Origin: Shouchella patagoniensis
GTDB taxonomy: Bacteria; Bacillota; Bacilli; Bacillales; Bacillaceae_D
DNA length: 64,000 bases
Assembly (NCBI RefSeq): GCF_002019705.1
Contig: NZ_KV917377.1
Span: 3,781,928 to 3,845,927, forward strand
Reading direction: 5' to 3'
In this document: piece after piece, positions 27,259 to 35,838 of the stretch
Layout: each line of letters begins with the position of its first letter
Numbering within the stretch: position 1 is the stretch's first letter
Translations under genes and position numbers: made by a program
The notes under the pieces: generated by a model
Told to the model about the DNA's origin: nothing
Database searches by the model: none
The model's input: only the letters and a program-made list of their open reading frames with translations

Positions 27259-28014
27259 ATGTTTGATATTAGCAATTATTTATTGCCATTCTCACTAGGT
27301 GTATCGCGTGCAAAGTCAAGAACACTTGAACATTTTAGCTCCTTACTTGAAAACGGCATTCATTCCTTATGTTACGCCCCTTACTTTGATGAAACCGATA
27401 CTGCTACCTGGGGAGAAGCGGTTCAGAGAGTTGTAAACAACTATAAAGCTGAAACAACTTTTCCAAAAGACTTTTCTTTGGTGGCAGGCCATACGCTCAA
27501 GTTGTCCTCAAGCTTACGCGATGACTTACATGAAGGCAAAGCACTACCGTTAAGTGGGACAGCTTACGTGTTGATTGATGTTAAAGATGCATCTCTTGAT
27601 AAAGCAAGCAACCAACTATATGAGCTCGCGCTTGGTGGGTATATGCCAATTTTGCTTCATCCAGAACGGGATCAACGATTTCAAAAAGACCCAGCCATTC
27701 TCTATCGTATGGTGAAAAATGGGTCATACACCTTGATGCAAGCGGCTAGTTTGCTTGGAGTACATGGAAAGCAAGCAAAGAAATGTGCGCAACTGCTAAT
27801 TAAAAGTAGGCTAATTCACATGGTTGCTAGTTATGAAGATAGTCCAACAAAAGATGAGCTTGACTTAGTTAAAATAGAACCATTTTTAAAAAAGGTTGAT
27901 CCTTCTTATGGAGAAGCATTAAAGATGAATCTGATGAACTTACTAGAAGGTCGACCGGGTGTCATTACCGAACCGATGCACCCAGAAAAGAAACGCTTAT
28001 CTTTTTTTAGTTAA
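27259..28014 (+). CDS. CpsB/YwqE-like PHP-fold protein without metal ligands
   Basis: 251 residues, length and block order of CpsB/CapC/YwqE tyrosine phosphatases. But the manganese site is lost: the family start M-DIHCHILPGIDDG reads MFDISNYLLPFSLGVS, ATPHH reads APYFD, and the late SDAH reads SYED. Structural blocks remain (VAGHTLKLSS, YMPILLHPERD, LMQAASLLGVHG). It is therefore probably not a phosphatase and may have a binding or regulatory role. AGGAGAGGGG precedes the ATG. It follows the DUF218 gene by 101 bases. Confidence 0.82.
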   Translation: MFDISNYLLPFSLGVSRAKSRTLEHFSSLLENGIHSLCYAPYFDETDTATWGEAVQRVVNNYKAETTFPKDFSLVAGHTLKLSSSLRDDLHEGKALPLSGTAYVLIDVKDASLDKASNQLYELALGGYMPILLHPERDQRFQKDPAILYRMVKNGSYTLMQAASLLGVHGKQAKKCAQLLIKSRLIHMVASYEDSPTKDELDLVKIEPFLKKVDPSYGEALKMNLMNLLEGRPGVITEPMHPEKKRLSFFS

Positions 28015-28056
28015 ATTGTTCTCATGGTACACTAGATCGGTCAAGGAGGGATCGAT

Positions 28057-28353
28057 GTGGAGGAACGTGCAGAAGAAATAATTGCATCTATTCAAGCTGA
28101 AAATGATCGATTGTTAGAGAAATGGCAAACAGAAGGTTACATTCCAATGGAAACAGGTGTACTTCTTTATGTAAAGACTACCACTGGACAACCTGTTGTT
28201 GTTAGTATTCAAGATGGAGAAAATGATGTTTATCACATTGAACTGTTACGAAATAACGACAAGTTTGACCGAATTGTGCTTGATGGCAAATACGATGTAC
28301 CGAGAGAGCGGCTTGCAAGTCAAATTGATGCGATGCTATCGATTCTACATTAG
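28057..28353 (+). CDS. hypothetical 98-residue protein
   Basis: Short soluble acidic protein. N-terminal helix (EERAEEIIASIQAENDRLLEKW) followed by likely beta strands (TGVLLYVKTTTGQPVVVSIQDG, VYHIELL, DRIVLDGKY). GTG start with AAGGAGGGATCGAT upstream. I recognise no family. It may share a transcript with the YwqE-like gene 42 bases before it. A terminator follows. Confidence 0.7.
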   Translation: MEERAEEIIASIQAENDRLLEKWQTEGYIPMETGVLLYVKTTTGQPVVVSIQDGENDVYHIELLRNNDKFDRIVLDGKYDVPRERLASQIDAMLSILH

Positions 28354-28372
28354 GCATTCGTTTACCAAGGTA

Positions 28373-28413
28373 AAACCGTAATGAAGGTCAGGGATCTTTA
28401 TTGCGGTTTTTTA
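28373..28413 (+). terminator. terminator
   Basis: Arms AAAACCGTAATGAAG and CTTTATTGCGGTTTT (one mismatch) followed by T. Confidence 0.8.
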
Positions 28414-28484
28414 TGGTTGGAGAGCGTAAATTCTCGCTAGACTTGTTTAATTGATTGTGTTATACGACAACGCAAAATAAAAGC

Positions 28485-28518
28485 CTCCATAAGGTCTTCT
28501 TTCGATGACCTTATGGAG
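28485..28518 (-). terminator. terminator for the DUF948/DUF5665 pair
   Basis: Perfect 12-bp stem CTCCATAAGGTC / GACCTTATGGAG; on the minus strand it is followed by GCTTTTATTTTG. Confidence 0.88.
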
Positions 28519-28524
28519 CAGCTA

Positions 28525-28965
28525 TTAGTTAAATTCTTGACTTTTTTTCTGTTGTTTTTTTGCTTTGCGAAAGTAATAGAGAAACGCTGCGCTCTTAAGT
28601 ATGCCATGAATCTGCTCTGGTTGTGCGACCGTTGCTTCTTGTTTTGCAGCATTCACTCGTGTTAATGCATATGTCGAAAGGGTTGATGTAGCACGATGGG
28701 CAGCTTCGGCTGAATCGTGGACCATATCAAATATTGGGTCAAGCTTTGCGACTTTCCCGTTAATATCCATCAATGTTTCATTTGCGTTATATAAGGTGAC
28801 TTTCACTTCACCTGTAATTTCTTCAATGCTTTTTTCCGCTTGTGCGATCGTACTTGATGTTTTATCCAACGTTTTAGCTAAATTACGTAATGTTGGGAGC
28901 AAGCATAAGATCGCAACTAAAAATCCAATAGATAGTATAAAGACTCCAATTCCTAACCAATCCAT
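28525..28965 (-). CDS. DUF948 membrane-anchored protein (YtxG-like)
   Basis: 146 residues. One N-terminal membrane helix (residues 4-26), then a long amphipathic helical region (LAKTLDKTSSTIAQAEKSIEEITGEVKVTLYNANETLMDINGKVAKLDPIF) characteristic of DUF948, seen in the B. subtilis general stress protein YtxG. Follows the DUF5665 gene by 15 bases with AGGAGGAA upstream, so the two form an operon. Likely envelope or stress related (inference). Confidence 0.85.
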   Translation of the reverse strand: MDWLGIGVFILSIGFLVAILCLLPTLRNLAKTLDKTSSTIAQAEKSIEEITGEVKVTLYNANETLMDINGKVAKLDPIFDMVHDSAEAAHRATSTLSTYALTRVNAAKQEATVAQPEQIHGILKSAAFLYYFRKAKKQQKKSQEFN

Positions 28966-28980
28966 CTGTGTGTTCCTCCT

Positions 28981-29328
28981 CTAGTCTGTGTGCTGTGAAT
29001 TTTCAATGTGACCAACTAATTGGCTGATCCAATCGCCAACGATAGGAAGTGGTTCAAATAAGCTTAATATAGCAAGAAGCAAGGCTATAAATAGACCCAC
29101 CCCAATCGTTAAGCCAACACCACGAGCGATACCAGCGATCAGGTTTGATTTAATCACTTGCTTAGTGTCGGTAAAATGAAACGCCATGTCTTTTAAGCGA
29201 CCATTCGTAGTCATATCTTCTAGCTTGTCCAGTAGCTTTTCAAATCGTTCATTTTCCTCTACTCGTTTTTCATCGCCGCGATGTTTTGAAGGGAGCATTC
29301 TACTTTTTTGCTCTTTACTAAGTCCCAT
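28981..29328 (-). CDS. DUF5665 membrane protein
   Basis: 115 residues. Charged N terminus (KHRGDEKRVEENERFEKLLDKLEDM), then NGRLKDMAFHFTDTKQVIKSNLIAGIARGVGLTIGVGLFIALLLAILSLF, the recognisable DUF5665 block with one membrane helix. First gene of a pair with the DUF948 protein. Function unknown; the pairing suggests a shared envelope role. Confidence 0.8.
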   Translation of the reverse strand: MGLSKEQKSRMLPSKHRGDEKRVEENERFEKLLDKLEDMTTNGRLKDMAFHFTDTKQVIKSNLIAGIARGVGLTIGVGLFIALLLAILSLFEPLPIVGDWISQLVGHIENSQHTD

Positions 29329-29465
29329 GGTTCATTCACCCCAATCCCACTTTTACAATAACTTTCTATAACCGTTTTTGTTAGCGGTTAAACCATAAAT
29401 GATAGGATTGGAGCGACCGATTGCCATAGGGTGACCAAAAAAGCCGCTCAATAAACATACGGTTT

Positions 29466-30146
29466 TTACTTCACAGGTTTTGCTTTAAGCATATACTGAT
29501 AGGCAAGTGTTCGTTCATTTAAATCAGTCGTATTAATCCCTAGCTGTGTACTGATGTTCATTAACTGATGAATCAACTGAAGTTGATGGGGGTGTGCACT
29601 TTGGTTGTTGACAATTAATTCAATTGAAAAACCACTTGCAGTAAAAAGTTGATCAATTCCGTTTTTTGTAAAGAAACGCAAATGCGTTTTATCAAGTAAC
29701 CCTGCATCTACGTAATTCCATGTTCCGTTCAACAGTTCTTCGATGATTGAAATATGACCAACATTTGGAATGCTTGCGTATACAGCTCCTTCTGAAGTTA
29801 AGTATGGTTTTACTTTCTCAAGAACAGCCCAGGGGTCAACCATATGTTCCAATACATCTGCAAAAATAATAGCATCAAATGTCCCTTGTTCAAAAGGAAG
29901 TGGATCGGCTTCGATATCTCCCACGGTGACGGAATCAAGCTTCTTCCTTGCTGCTGCCACTGCCGATGGGAATTGTTCAAATCCGTGCACAGTAGCGCTA
30001 TAAGCATCTTTGATTGCAGCTCCCAGTAATCCCTCGCTACAGCCAACATCGAGAACTTGTTTTACGGACGGTTCAATAATGGAAAATAACTGATGGTTGA
30101 TGCCTTGATAATAAGTTGCTGGCTTTTCTTCGTAGTCTTTATTCAT
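29466..30146 (-). CDS. class I SAM-dependent methyltransferase
   Basis: 226 residues. VLDVGCSEGLLGAAI (SAM-binding motif I), VGDIEADPLPFEQGTFDAIIFADVLEHMVDPWAVLEKVKPYL (motifs II-III) and HLRFFTKNGIDQLFTASGF are typical of the UbiG/sugar-methylase-like group often attached to glycan clusters. Substrate unknown. ATG 30146 is chosen for TTGGGGGAATCAG before it; a reading from 30182 has no ribosome site. Confidence 0.9.
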   Translation of the reverse strand: MNKDYEEKPATYYQGINHQLFSIIEPSVKQVLDVGCSEGLLGAAIKDAYSATVHGFEQFPSAVAAARKKLDSVTVGDIEADPLPFEQGTFDAIIFADVLEHMVDPWAVLEKVKPYLTSEGAVYASIPNVGHISIIEELLNGTWNYVDAGLLDKTHLRFFTKNGIDQLFTASGFSIELIVNNQSAHPHQLQLIHQLMNISTQLGINTTDLNERTLAYQYMLKAKPVK

Positions 30147-30569
30147 ACTGATTCCCCCAATCTTTTCATACACTATATTCAAAAATTGGGCGAATGTGCA
30201 GATAGACCCCTTAAGGAAAGAGGTTGTTACGTACCGCAGGACGAAAATGGTTATCTCTGCCAGTCATTGCATCAGCAAAACATTCAGTTTAATCTTTACT
30301 CTTTTTTATTTTATGCGCGTAGCGACTATAAAGCCAGTCCGTTTTTTAATTTTCGTCATTCGTTAAAAGGAAACAACCTATTGTATGCTCGAAACAGGCG
30401 TGAGTTCGTCCAACTCCTCCTTAAAGAACGGAGACAAGACCTTTCTGTTCCAGTTTCATAAGTAAGTGAGAAGTGAAGCGAATCATAAAAGATATACCTG
30501 TAGGAAAAGGGAGGGAGATGCTATACTAGCAGAAATAAGATGAATTGATATCAATGGGGGAGAAAAAAG
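30147..30569. other. intergenic stretch, only a doubtful reading frame
   Basis: Between the divergent methyltransferase and sugar kinase. A frame of about 90 codons ends at 30461 on the plus strand (…NLYSFLFYARSDYKASPFF…) but has no ribosome site, would begin inside the methyltransferase gene, and resembles nothing I know. The last 60 bases hold the kinase promoter and its GGGGGAG site. Confidence 0.4.
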
Positions 30570-31442
30570 ATGACAGAAATTCGATATGGGGGTTTGGAAG
30601 CCGGGGGAACAAAGATGGTTTGTGCAGTCACAAATGAAACAGGTGAATGGATTGACCGCATGACAATTCCGACGAGGTTCCCGGAAGAAACAATACCAGA
30701 AATAGTCGCTTTTTTTGAAAGAAATAAAATAGATTGTCTTGGGATTGGCAGCTTCGGCCCACTTGATTTGGTTGATGGATCACCGAACTATGGCTCACTT
30801 GCAAACACACCTAAAGAAGGATGGCGAGAATTTCCCCTTCTCGAGGCGTTTCGCCCATTAAATGTTCCAGTGTTAATGACGACAGATGTTAATGGGGCTG
30901 CTTTAGCAGAGTCTACTGTGGGGGCCGCGAAAGGGTTAGATAGTTGCATTTACATAACCGTCGGTACTGGTATTGGGGCAGGTGCGATTGTGAATGGTGC
31001 GATTCTAGAAGGGTTAAGTCACCCTGAAATGGGACATATATCAGTTGTTCGTCATCCTGAAGACACGTACAAGGGAAAATGTCCGTACCATGAAGATTGT
31101 TTAGAAGGACTTGCAGCAGGACCTGCTGTACAAGCACGTTGGGGACAAGCTGGCGTAGAATTAGCGGAAAATGAGTCAGTTTGGAAAATGGAAGCTTTCT
31201 ACTTAGCACAAGCGATTGCTTCATATTCATATGTGCTAGCCCCAAAGAAAATTATTTTAGGCGGAGGCGTGATGAAGCAATACCAACTTTACCCTCTCGT
31301 CCACAAAGAATTAGCAAAACAATTAAATGGTTATATAAATGTTGGCAATTTAGAAGAATACGTAGTTGCCCCTGGGCTTGGTGATGACGCTGGAATTCAA
31401 GGCGCTATTTTGCTTGCAAAAAAAGCATATGAATCTGCTTAA
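30570..31442 (+). CDS. ROK-family fructokinase
   Basis: 290 residues. Phosphorylates fructose (or a related hexose). ATP-binding GLEAGGTKMVCAV at the start, catalytic Asp in TTDVNGAALAE, GTGIGAG, and the zinc-binding block HPEMGHISV...CPYHEDCLEGLA that marks the ROK fructokinases of Firmicutes (YdhR/GmuE/ScrK). GGGGGAG precedes the ATG. It stands alone, so the sugar pathway it serves cannot be read from neighbours. Confidence 0.93.
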   Translation: MTEIRYGGLEAGGTKMVCAVTNETGEWIDRMTIPTRFPEETIPEIVAFFERNKIDCLGIGSFGPLDLVDGSPNYGSLANTPKEGWREFPLLEAFRPLNVPVLMTTDVNGAALAESTVGAAKGLDSCIYITVGTGIGAGAIVNGAILEGLSHPEMGHISVVRHPEDTYKGKCPYHEDCLEGLAAGPAVQARWGQAGVELAENESVWKMEAFYLAQAIASYSYVLAPKKIILGGGVMKQYQLYPLVHKELAKQLNGYINVGNLEEYVVAPGLGDDAGIQGAILLAKKAYESA

Positions 31443-31563
31443 ATGAGGAAAGAAGAGGCACTGTCAATAAGACTGGACTCTTCTTACTCTATTCCAGTGA
31501 GAATCCGAATTTCCTATTCACGCATATATAACATGTAAAAGGATTAAATTGGGAGGGGTATTT

Positions 31564-33222
31564 ATGGCAAGGGTGCAGCAGATCGAGGAACGCTATCCGC
31601 ATGCGGAGCGTGTATTAGCTTTAACAAAAGAGCTTGTTCATCAGCCAAGTATTTCAGGCACGACCCAGGAAATCAATATGGCTGAAACGATTCTTGCAAT
31701 TTTAAAACGCAACCCTTATTTTCAGAAAAATCCATCACAAATAATGCAAGTACCTTTAGAAAAGGATCCTTTAGGAAGAGTAGCAATTGTGGCGATGCTT
31801 GCGAAGGAACCAAAACAAAAAGAGGCAACGGTGTTACTGAGTCATTTTGATGTAGTAGGTGTTGATGATTTTGGACTATATAAAGAAGATGCGTTTTTGC
31901 CAGAACAATTAATGTCACGCCTATTGGCAGAACAAGAAGGGTATCTGGATAATGATGCTCGTAAAGATCTTGATTCAGGTGATTATATGTTTGGGCGAGG
32001 CAGCATGGATATGAAAGCAGGGCTTGCAATGCAACTTTCAGTGATGGAGGATGTAGCTTTAGATCCAACTTCGAAGGCGAATCTTTGCCTTGTCGCGGTC
32101 CCTGATGAAGAAAAACTTTCGCTTGGTATGTTTGCGGCTGTCGGTGAATTAGAAAAGCTATACAATCAAGGGTGGCGCTTTAACGCCTGTGTTTGTTCTG
32201 AACCTAATTTTTCTGCTTATCCGAACGATTGGAATAAATATGTGTACACCGGTTCAACAGGAAAATTATTGCCATTCATTTATTGTCTTGGTAGAGAAAC
32301 GCACGTAGGGCAACCACTTGAAGGTATTAACGCATCTGTGATGGCGGCTCAACTTGCGGTGGAAATGGAATGGTCAGAGGCTTTTTCTGATACTATAAAC
32401 GGAGAATCTTCACCCTCACCTACATGCTTGAGGATACGGGATTTGAAAGATACGTATGATGTGCAAACGCCAAATGAATCCTATCTTTTTTATAATGTCT
32501 TAACACTGAATTCCGGTCCAGATCAAGTCATGCAAGCTGTAAAAAAAGCCTGCTTACAGGCAAGTCGATTAATTCATGAGCGTCTTGTTAAACACCGGTC
32601 TGTATTTGGAAATGAAGCGATGGCGGAAGCGGTGCCAGAACCAGCTGTTTACACATTACCAGAATTGTATGAACTAGGTTTAAAAAAATATGGAGAATCG
32701 TTTAAAGAAGCATACGATAACTTACTTAAAGATAGTATAGAAAGCGGGGATTATTCGGCACAAACGCTTGCATTAGCAAGAGGAATTTCGACTTATTTTC
32801 TTGATAAAGCGCCATTTTACCTTATGTTACTACAACCACCATATTATCCTCATGTGCAATTAAACGATAAAAAAGATTCGGAATTATTAGCCATAACCGA
32901 AGAGTTACAAAGAATAAGCGCAGATGCATTTGGCCAAAACTTAGTGATTAAAACGTTTTTTCCAGGATTATCTGACGTTAGTTATTGTCGCTCTGTGGAA
33001 GGAGAAAAAGCGGAGGATGCCCTCGAGCGATATATGCCTCTCTATAAGAAAAGTTACCATATTCCAATGCAATCGATTCGGAAACTTGATATTCCCACAA
33101 TCAATGTTGGACCGTTTGGGAAAGATGCACATAAGCGGACAGAGCGCTTACAAATCTCTTATTCGACGGAGGTTGCTCCAGTATTGCTTCGGTATACAAT
33201 CGATCAACTTGCGTCCAAGTGA
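31564..33222 (+). CDS. rocB: M20-family peptidase, RocB-like
   Basis: 552 residues, the length of B. subtilis RocB, a member of the arginine-degradation regulon. M20 zinc-hydrolase motifs are in order: VLLSHFDVVGVDD, GRGSMDMKAGLAMQ, AVPDEEKLSLG and CSEPNFSA. RocB probably cleaves a peptide or acyl-amino acid; its exact substrate is not established. ATG 31564 after GGGAGGGG. No other roc gene is adjacent, so the name rests on overall similarity. Confidence 0.85.
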   Translation: MARVQQIEERYPHAERVLALTKELVHQPSISGTTQEINMAETILAILKRNPYFQKNPSQIMQVPLEKDPLGRVAIVAMLAKEPKQKEATVLLSHFDVVGVDDFGLYKEDAFLPEQLMSRLLAEQEGYLDNDARKDLDSGDYMFGRGSMDMKAGLAMQLSVMEDVALDPTSKANLCLVAVPDEEKLSLGMFAAVGELEKLYNQGWRFNACVCSEPNFSAYPNDWNKYVYTGSTGKLLPFIYCLGRETHVGQPLEGINASVMAAQLAVEMEWSEAFSDTINGESSPSPTCLRIRDLKDTYDVQTPNESYLFYNVLTLNSGPDQVMQAVKKACLQASRLIHERLVKHRSVFGNEAMAEAVPEPAVYTLPELYELGLKKYGESFKEAYDNLLKDSIESGDYSAQTLALARGISTYFLDKAPFYLMLLQPPYYPHVQLNDKKDSELLAITEELQRISADAFGQNLVIKTFFPGLSDVSYCRSVEGEKAEDALERYMPLYKKSYHIPMQSIRKLDIPTINVGPFGKDAHKRTERLQISYSTEVAPVLLRYTIDQLASK

Positions 33223-33236
33223 GAGTAATTATAGGT

Positions 33237-33269
33237 AACCGTTTGGCTCGAAGCCAGACGGTTCTTTTT
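33237..33269 (+). terminator. terminator of rocB
   Basis: Stem AACCGTTTGGCT / AGCCAGACGGTT, 3-base loop, T run. Confidence 0.93.
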
Positions 33270-33370
33270 ATGATGCGTCATTTCAGTTACGTTTAAGGTA
33301 CTATGTTAACATAATAAGTGTGTAACCAAATAGGACGGGAAGAAAATAAATGAAAGGGTGTAACGTCTTA

Positions 33371-33805
33371 ATGACCGATAGGCAAAAGACATACTGTTGT
33401 ATTTGATGGAACAGGAGCAACCTGTTTCTATTGATGCAATTGCTAATCATATTGGCTGTTCAGAGAAAACTGCTCGAAATGAGTGGGGGGCACTGGACAA
33501 ATTTTTAGTAGAGAATCAATTAGGGGTAATTCTTCGCAAACGAAGCAGAGGAGTAGAAATAGCGCGCAAACTGTCGAACAGCGAAGAAAACTTCACGACA
33601 CGATAAACCATGAAGAAGATTCTTTTTCCAATGAAGATGAAACGAGAATGAACACGATTGCAGAATTTATTTTAGAACCCTATAGAGAATGGACACTATC
33701 ACAACTAAGCGATCGTCTTTATACGAGAATCAAATGTCAAAAGGTGGAGCAGAAGATTTCGTACCTTATATCAATATATCAATTAAACACTAGAGAACTT
33801 TATCA
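33371..33805 (+). pseudogene. PRD/BglG-type transcriptional activator remnant
   Basis: Pieces of the two N-terminal helix-turn-helix domains of a sugar-PTS activator (MtlR/LicR type) in different frames: MTDRQK, then ILLYLMEQEQPVSIDAIANHIGCSEKTARNEWGALDKFL, then TINHEEDSFSNEDETRMNTIAEFILEPYREWTLSQLSDRLY. Frameshifts lie near 33386 and 33565. The phosphorylated PRD and EIIB-like parts that make up most of such proteins (600 or more residues) are absent. No PTS genes remain nearby. The gene is a decayed stump. Confidence 0.75.
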
Positions 33806-33926
33806 CAGATGTGAATTTATTTGCTGTAGTACCCGTTTGATACTTAGTATTAAAATTATGCCCACACCACTAATGGATCGTACTTTTAATACATCTTTTT
33901 TTGTTTGATTCAAATTAACACCACTT

Positions 33927-33977
33927 AAAACACTGTCTCGTTGCACAAGGAAACTTGTTGTATTGAGACAGTGTTTT
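33927..33977 (+). terminator. terminator with long loop
   Basis: Stem AAAACACTGTCTC / GAGACAGTGTTTT, about 25-base loop, T run. Confidence 0.85.
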
Positions 33978-34075
33978 TTGTATAATTTGCTATTAAAAAA
34001 GAAAAGCAAATCTATGTTCTATTCTCGTTAATCTTTTTCCGAGAAGACTTCTGGCTGTATTTCGGATCGAGAAAC

Positions 34076-34579
34076 TTAATTCATTAGGCTTCCTTCGTCG
34101 GCTGAGGGGCCATAGATACTTGGCAAGGGAATATCGAGAAGACGCAAATAAACCCCTAGCTGTGCCCGGTGATGAACCATGTGGCTTAGTCCAAAGCTGC
34201 GGAGTGCGATCGCTCGTGGCTCGCGGAGGATGATATGATCACCGTGGCGCAGCGTCCATTCCTCACCGAGCGTTTTCTCGTCACATTTGGAGAGCAGTTT
34301 TTCTAACTTTCCCACATTCGCGTCGTACTCCCCCAAAATGTCAGCGCGTTTTTCCAAAGGGTCCCTCCTCAAAGATACCGTCGAAAGATCGAACTCAGGG
34401 TACTGAAAAATAGCGACTTGCCAGTTCAACAGGTTGATTAGGTGCGTAGCTAAACCTCCAAGCGTCATTGATTTCTCGTGTGGCTTCCATGTCATATGTT
34501 CCTCAGGCAAGCGTTCTAGGATGCGACGCGTATTATCCAGTTCATGCATTGCATCACCAACGATCAGTTGTTTGACCAT
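34076..34579 (-). CDS. DinB-family putative metalloenzyme
   Basis: 167 residues, four-helix DinB/YfiT fold. Three conserved histidines expected to hold a metal: His46 (GGLATHLINLL) and the pair in LSHMVHHRAQLGVYLRLL. Members are often thiol-dependent (bacillithiol) transferases or of unknown role. Its own gene start follows GGAGGAGAG. Monocistronic. Confidence 0.9.
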   Translation of the reverse strand: MVKQLIVGDAMHELDNTRRILERLPEEHMTWKPHEKSMTLGGLATHLINLLNWQVAIFQYPEFDLSTVSLRRDPLEKRADILGEYDANVGKLEKLLSKCDEKTLGEEWTLRHGDHIILREPRAIALRSFGLSHMVHHRAQLGVYLRLLDIPLPSIYGPSADEGSLMN

Positions 34580-34731
34580 AAGTTTTCTCTCCTCCCATGC
34601 ATATTACTTACTAAGATAAGCTTTTATCTTACGTTAAATCTTTATTTAAAATTCAGATTTTTATTGCTCGGAATGAACCAGTCACATTACACAAAACAAT
34701 AAAAATCAATTTTCAATGATCATCTAGCTAA

Positions 34732-35277
34732 CTAACTGGTTCGATTTTGCATGAGGTCATATATTTTTCGCGTGGTGTTGACATTTCTTACCGTAACTTG
34801 TTTGTATAACTTTGATCCAACGATCCTTGACAATCCACTTTTGGTTACATTTTTCTTGTCAACGGACCATAGAATTGCTCCTGGGACATATTTCACAGTG
34901 TCAATATTTGGTTTTATGACCAAATTCTCAAGTATGGACTCATCATCAATTTCATCCCATAAAAACATAACATCACTTTTCATGTCTTTGTCATTTTTCC
35001 AAGTGTCAGGAATGGTGTTAATGATTCGTTTGACCTCATCGATGCTACGAACGACTACTTTAATTTGTAACCCGAAATCATAACATATCGCATCTTCCAA
35101 AATACGTGATAGTTCAGTTTTTGATAGGCCTTTGTTTGAAAAAATTATATTGCCTGTATTGATGTAAGTCACCACATCATTCATTTCGACTTTTTCAAAA
35201 GTTTGTTTAAGAAATTTCATGTTAATTTTATTTTTTCCGCCGACATTAATCCCCCGGAGAAGAGCGATATAAACCAT
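34732..35277 (-). CDS. DUF1697 protein
   Basis: 181 residues. Begins MVYIALLRGINVGGKNKINMKFLKQTFEKV, the diagnostic DUF1697 opening, followed by VVTYINTGNIIFSNKG and the C-terminal SGLSRIVGSKLYKQVTVRNVNTTRKI. The family is widespread, soluble and uncharacterised. ATG 35277 is chosen with GGGG upstream; two earlier ATGs (35283, 35289) are in frame. Confidence 0.92.
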   Translation of the reverse strand: MVYIALLRGINVGGKNKINMKFLKQTFEKVEMNDVVTYINTGNIIFSNKGLSKTELSRILEDAICYDFGLQIKVVVRSIDEVKRIINTIPDTWKNDKDMKSDVMFLWDEIDDESILENLVIKPNIDTVKYVPGAILWSVDKKNVTKSGLSRIVGSKLYKQVTVRNVNTTRKIYDLMQNRTS

Positions 35278-35403
35278 AACCATCCCCATTTCGACTTTTT
35301 ATTTATAGATCTTATCAACTCGATACCCTATATATGAAACGGACATTTCTTCGTATCTCTTATATAAATATTACCATATGTATCTATTGTTATTAAAGAT
35401 GAG

Positions 35404-35625
35404 TTAATCCACAATCCGGCCTTCACGTAGATAAGCGCAATCTTTGTTATAACAGGATCGCGCCACTCTATTTAATAATAACCCCTGGTAAAAACATAGT
35501 CTAACAAATAAGCGTGACCCCATCATCATTTTTCCAGTGATCTTCTGCAATAGTTTATTAAAACTAAACTTGGTCAATCCAGTTTTTTCTTTAATTTCTC
35601 TAATAACTGCACTAAATGTGTTTAC
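35404..35625 (-). pseudogene. unidentified gene remnant in a 550-base gap
   Basis: Between DUF1697 and the efflux pump a minus-strand frame is open for about 74 codons without a start codon at its beginning (VNTFSAVIREIKEKTGLTKFSF...). Amino-acid use looks protein-like (SRLFVRLCFYQGLLLNRVARSCYNKD). It could be the tail of a lost gene or a decayed transposase. The rest of 35290-35838 holds only the efflux-pump leader. Confidence 0.35.
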
Positions 35626-35838
35626 ATTTTACTTAACAATTCCTTTAGGGACTTGAATACTAGCTGGCATCAGGATTAGGGTGTTTAAAAACTAACACTT
35701 GTCTTGTTAGGACACAAACTGATAAAGGGAGTTTGATGAAGTCGACTAAATTTCATGTAGGAAAACGCCTGCATTTGTCGTACACTGATAGAAGGTTTGC
35801 TTGTTTGTAAAGTTACAAGCATAAGGAGAATACATATA

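Noticed and set aside
30093..30461. 122-codon plus-strand frame
   Set aside because: It starts inside the divergent methyltransferase gene, has no ribosome site and resembles no family; listed only as a doubtful stretch.
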